64,000 nucleotides of DNA, from NCBI GenBank assembly GCA_002338565.1, contig DDIN01000004.1, positions 62,001 to 126,000 of the forward strand, in the 5' to 3' direction. The notes beneath the pieces were generated by a model. It had not been told where the DNA came from. It saw nothing but the letters and a program-made list of their open reading frames with translations, and searched no databases. Shown in pieces: positions 62,947 through 64,000 of this stretch (positions are counted from its first letter, which is position 1; each line of letters begins with the position of its first letter). The DNA is from Hyphomonadaceae bacterium UBA1849 (GTDB lineage: Bacteria; Pseudomonadota; Alphaproteobacteria; Caulobacterales; Hyphomonadaceae). Both the position numbers and the translations under genes were made by a program.

Positions 62947-64000
62947 ATGACGGAAGCGACTGGTCCTCTGGCTGGCGTAAAAATTGTAGACATGTCGACG
63001 GTCGTGCTTGGACCGTTTGCGACACTCATACTGGCCGACCTTGGCGCTGAAGTTATCAAAATCGAGAATGGTACGGGCGATGTCATGCGCCGCGCAGGAC
63101 CGTCTCCTGCACCCGGCATGGGGCCTATTTTTACGGCGCTGAACCGCAATAAGAAATCAATCCAGCTAGATGCCAAAACCGATGAGGGCAAAGCGGCCCT
63201 GACGGAACTCCTCAAGGACGCCGATGTCTTCTTTCACAATGTTCGTCTTGCAGGCATGGAGCGGCTCAGCTTTGCCTATGATGATGTGGCGAAGATCAAT
63301 CCAGATATCGTCTATGTGCACTGCGCGGGCTATGGGCAGGGCGGCGCTTATGAGAAACGTCAGGCGTATGACGACCTTATTCAGGTCGCGTCTGGCTTCT
63401 CCGACCTTCTGAAACTGCGTGACGGCGGAGACCCGGCCTATATTCCGTCGCTCATCGCTGACAAGACCGTGGGGCTCTATGCCGTCTATGCGACGATTGC
63501 GGCGCTGTTCCATAAAGAACGGACAGGCGAGGGGCAGTTCGTTCAGGTGCCGATGTTCGAGACGTTTACATTCTTCCACATGGTTGAAAATCTCTATGGG
63601 GAGACATGGCTGCCAGGTAATGGCCGTATGGCTTATACGCGGTCCATCAATGTAAACCGCAAGCCGTATGCGACAGCGGACGGTTATATCGGCCTTGTGC
63701 CGTATTCAGATGACCAGTGGGAGCTCTTCTTCCAGATTGGTGGACGACCGGAAGTTTTCTCTGATCCAAAATTTGCGACCTATGAGGCCCGAACCGAAAA
63801 TGTCGGGGAGCTGTACGGAATTATTGGAGAGGTCGCGAAAACCAAAACCACTGATGAATGGCTGGAGCTGCTCGACGAAGCGGAAATTCCGGTTATGGGC
63901 TTCAACTCCAATCTTGAAGTATTAACCGATCAGCACCTGAAAGATGTCGGTTTCTTCGAGGAGCGTCTCCACGAGATTGGCCATAGCTATCGTGCGATGA
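62947..64000 (+). CDS. CaiB/BaiF family III CoA-transferase (cut by window end)
   Basis: The first ~351 residues of a CoA-transferase. It shows GVKIVDMSTVVLGPFATLIL, LADLGAEVIKIENG, NRNKKSIQLDAKTDEGK, the catalytic Asp in AYDDLIQVASG and GEGQFVQVPMFETF. Only about 40-60 residues should be missing at the C-terminus. It is only distantly like the CoA-transferase at 55863. It lies 61 bp after the barrel protein. Confidence 0.92.
   Translation, partial: MTEATGPLAGVKIVDMSTVVLGPFATLILADLGAEVIKIENGTGDVMRRAGPSPAPGMGPIFTALNRNKKSIQLDAKTDEGKAALTELLKDADVFFHNVRLAGMERLSFAYDDVAKINPDIVYVHCAGYGQGGAYEKRQAYDDLIQVASGFSDLLKLRDGGDPAYIPSLIADKTVGLYAVYATIAALFHKERTGEGQFVQVPMFETFTFFHMVENLYGETWLPGNGRMAYTRSINVNRKPYATADGYIGLVPYSDDQWELFFQIGGRPEVFSDPKFATYEARTENVGELYGIIGEVAKTKTTDEWLELLDEAEIPVMGFNSNLEVLTDQHLKDVGFFEERLHEIGHSYRAM

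Noticed and set aside
55863..64000. Two CoA-transferases as a recent duplication
   Set aside because: They share only family motifs; catalytic-Asp contexts and N-termini differ, so they are distant paralogues.

Overview
The window is chromosomal DNA of an alphaproteobacterium. Codon use is fairly even and GC is moderate (judged by eye, not computed). The order rimO, purN-purM, DUF2066, hdaA, ppk-ppx, rnd, aspS, together with a DUF2336 protein, a free Hpt protein and a degenerate EAL protein, is the kind of arrangement seen in Caulobacterales/Hyphomonadaceae-like bacteria; that placement is inference. I found no transposase, integrase, phage gene, CRISPR array or rRNA. Coding density is very high: no gap without a gene exceeds about 215 bp, and the longest (50587-50799, between the DUF4349 and metG starts) shows only ordinary divergent leader sequence.

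Layout. (1) 1-11.4 kb is housekeeping: the rimO end, a DUF6498 membrane protein, purN/purM, DUF2066, hdaA, ppk/ppx, rnd, aspS. (2) 11.5-17.5 kb is accessory metabolism: an MFS carrier, an FAD monooxygenase, an AMP-forming acyl-CoA synthetase, a ROK sugar kinase and an SDR. (3) 17.5-25.9 kb is a divergent two-operon sulfur cluster. Leftward run a sulfide:quinone oxidoreductase, TrxC, a DUF2892 membrane protein and a TolC channel. Rightward run a rhodanese, an RND adaptor, an RND pump and an ArsR repressor with BigR/SqrR-like cysteines. Together they look like a sulfide/persulfide-controlled tripartite efflux system, the most intriguing functional unit here. moeA and an acyl-CoA dehydrogenase follow.

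(4) 29-46.6 kb is a complete hydroxycinnamate/lignin-monomer pathway. FerA, FerB and Vdh turn ferulate or p-coumarate into vanillate or 4-hydroxybenzoate. VanA and PobA turn these into protocatechuate. LigAB, LigC, LigI, LigU/GalD, LigJ and LigK (4,5-meta-cleavage) yield pyruvate and oxaloacetate. An AAHS-type MFS importer, a MarR regulator and an unusual LysR regulator with two helix-turn-helix domains serve the cluster. Putative operators are visible: two CTAT-N5-ATAG sites before vdh, and a 9-bp motif shared by the two lig operons.

(5) 46.7-64 kb holds mobA, tRNA-Thr(TGT), a small OmpA-like protein, amt, a DUF4349 lipoprotein and metG. Next come a BlaI-type repressor with an M56-M23 fusion protease and a divergent secreted M20 amidohydrolase, then a CoA-transferase, DUF2336, a degenerate EAL protein, NUDIX, Hpt and nadK. 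The window closes with a class II aldolase, a putative outer-membrane barrel protein lacking an obvious start codon, and a second CoA-transferase cut by the window end.
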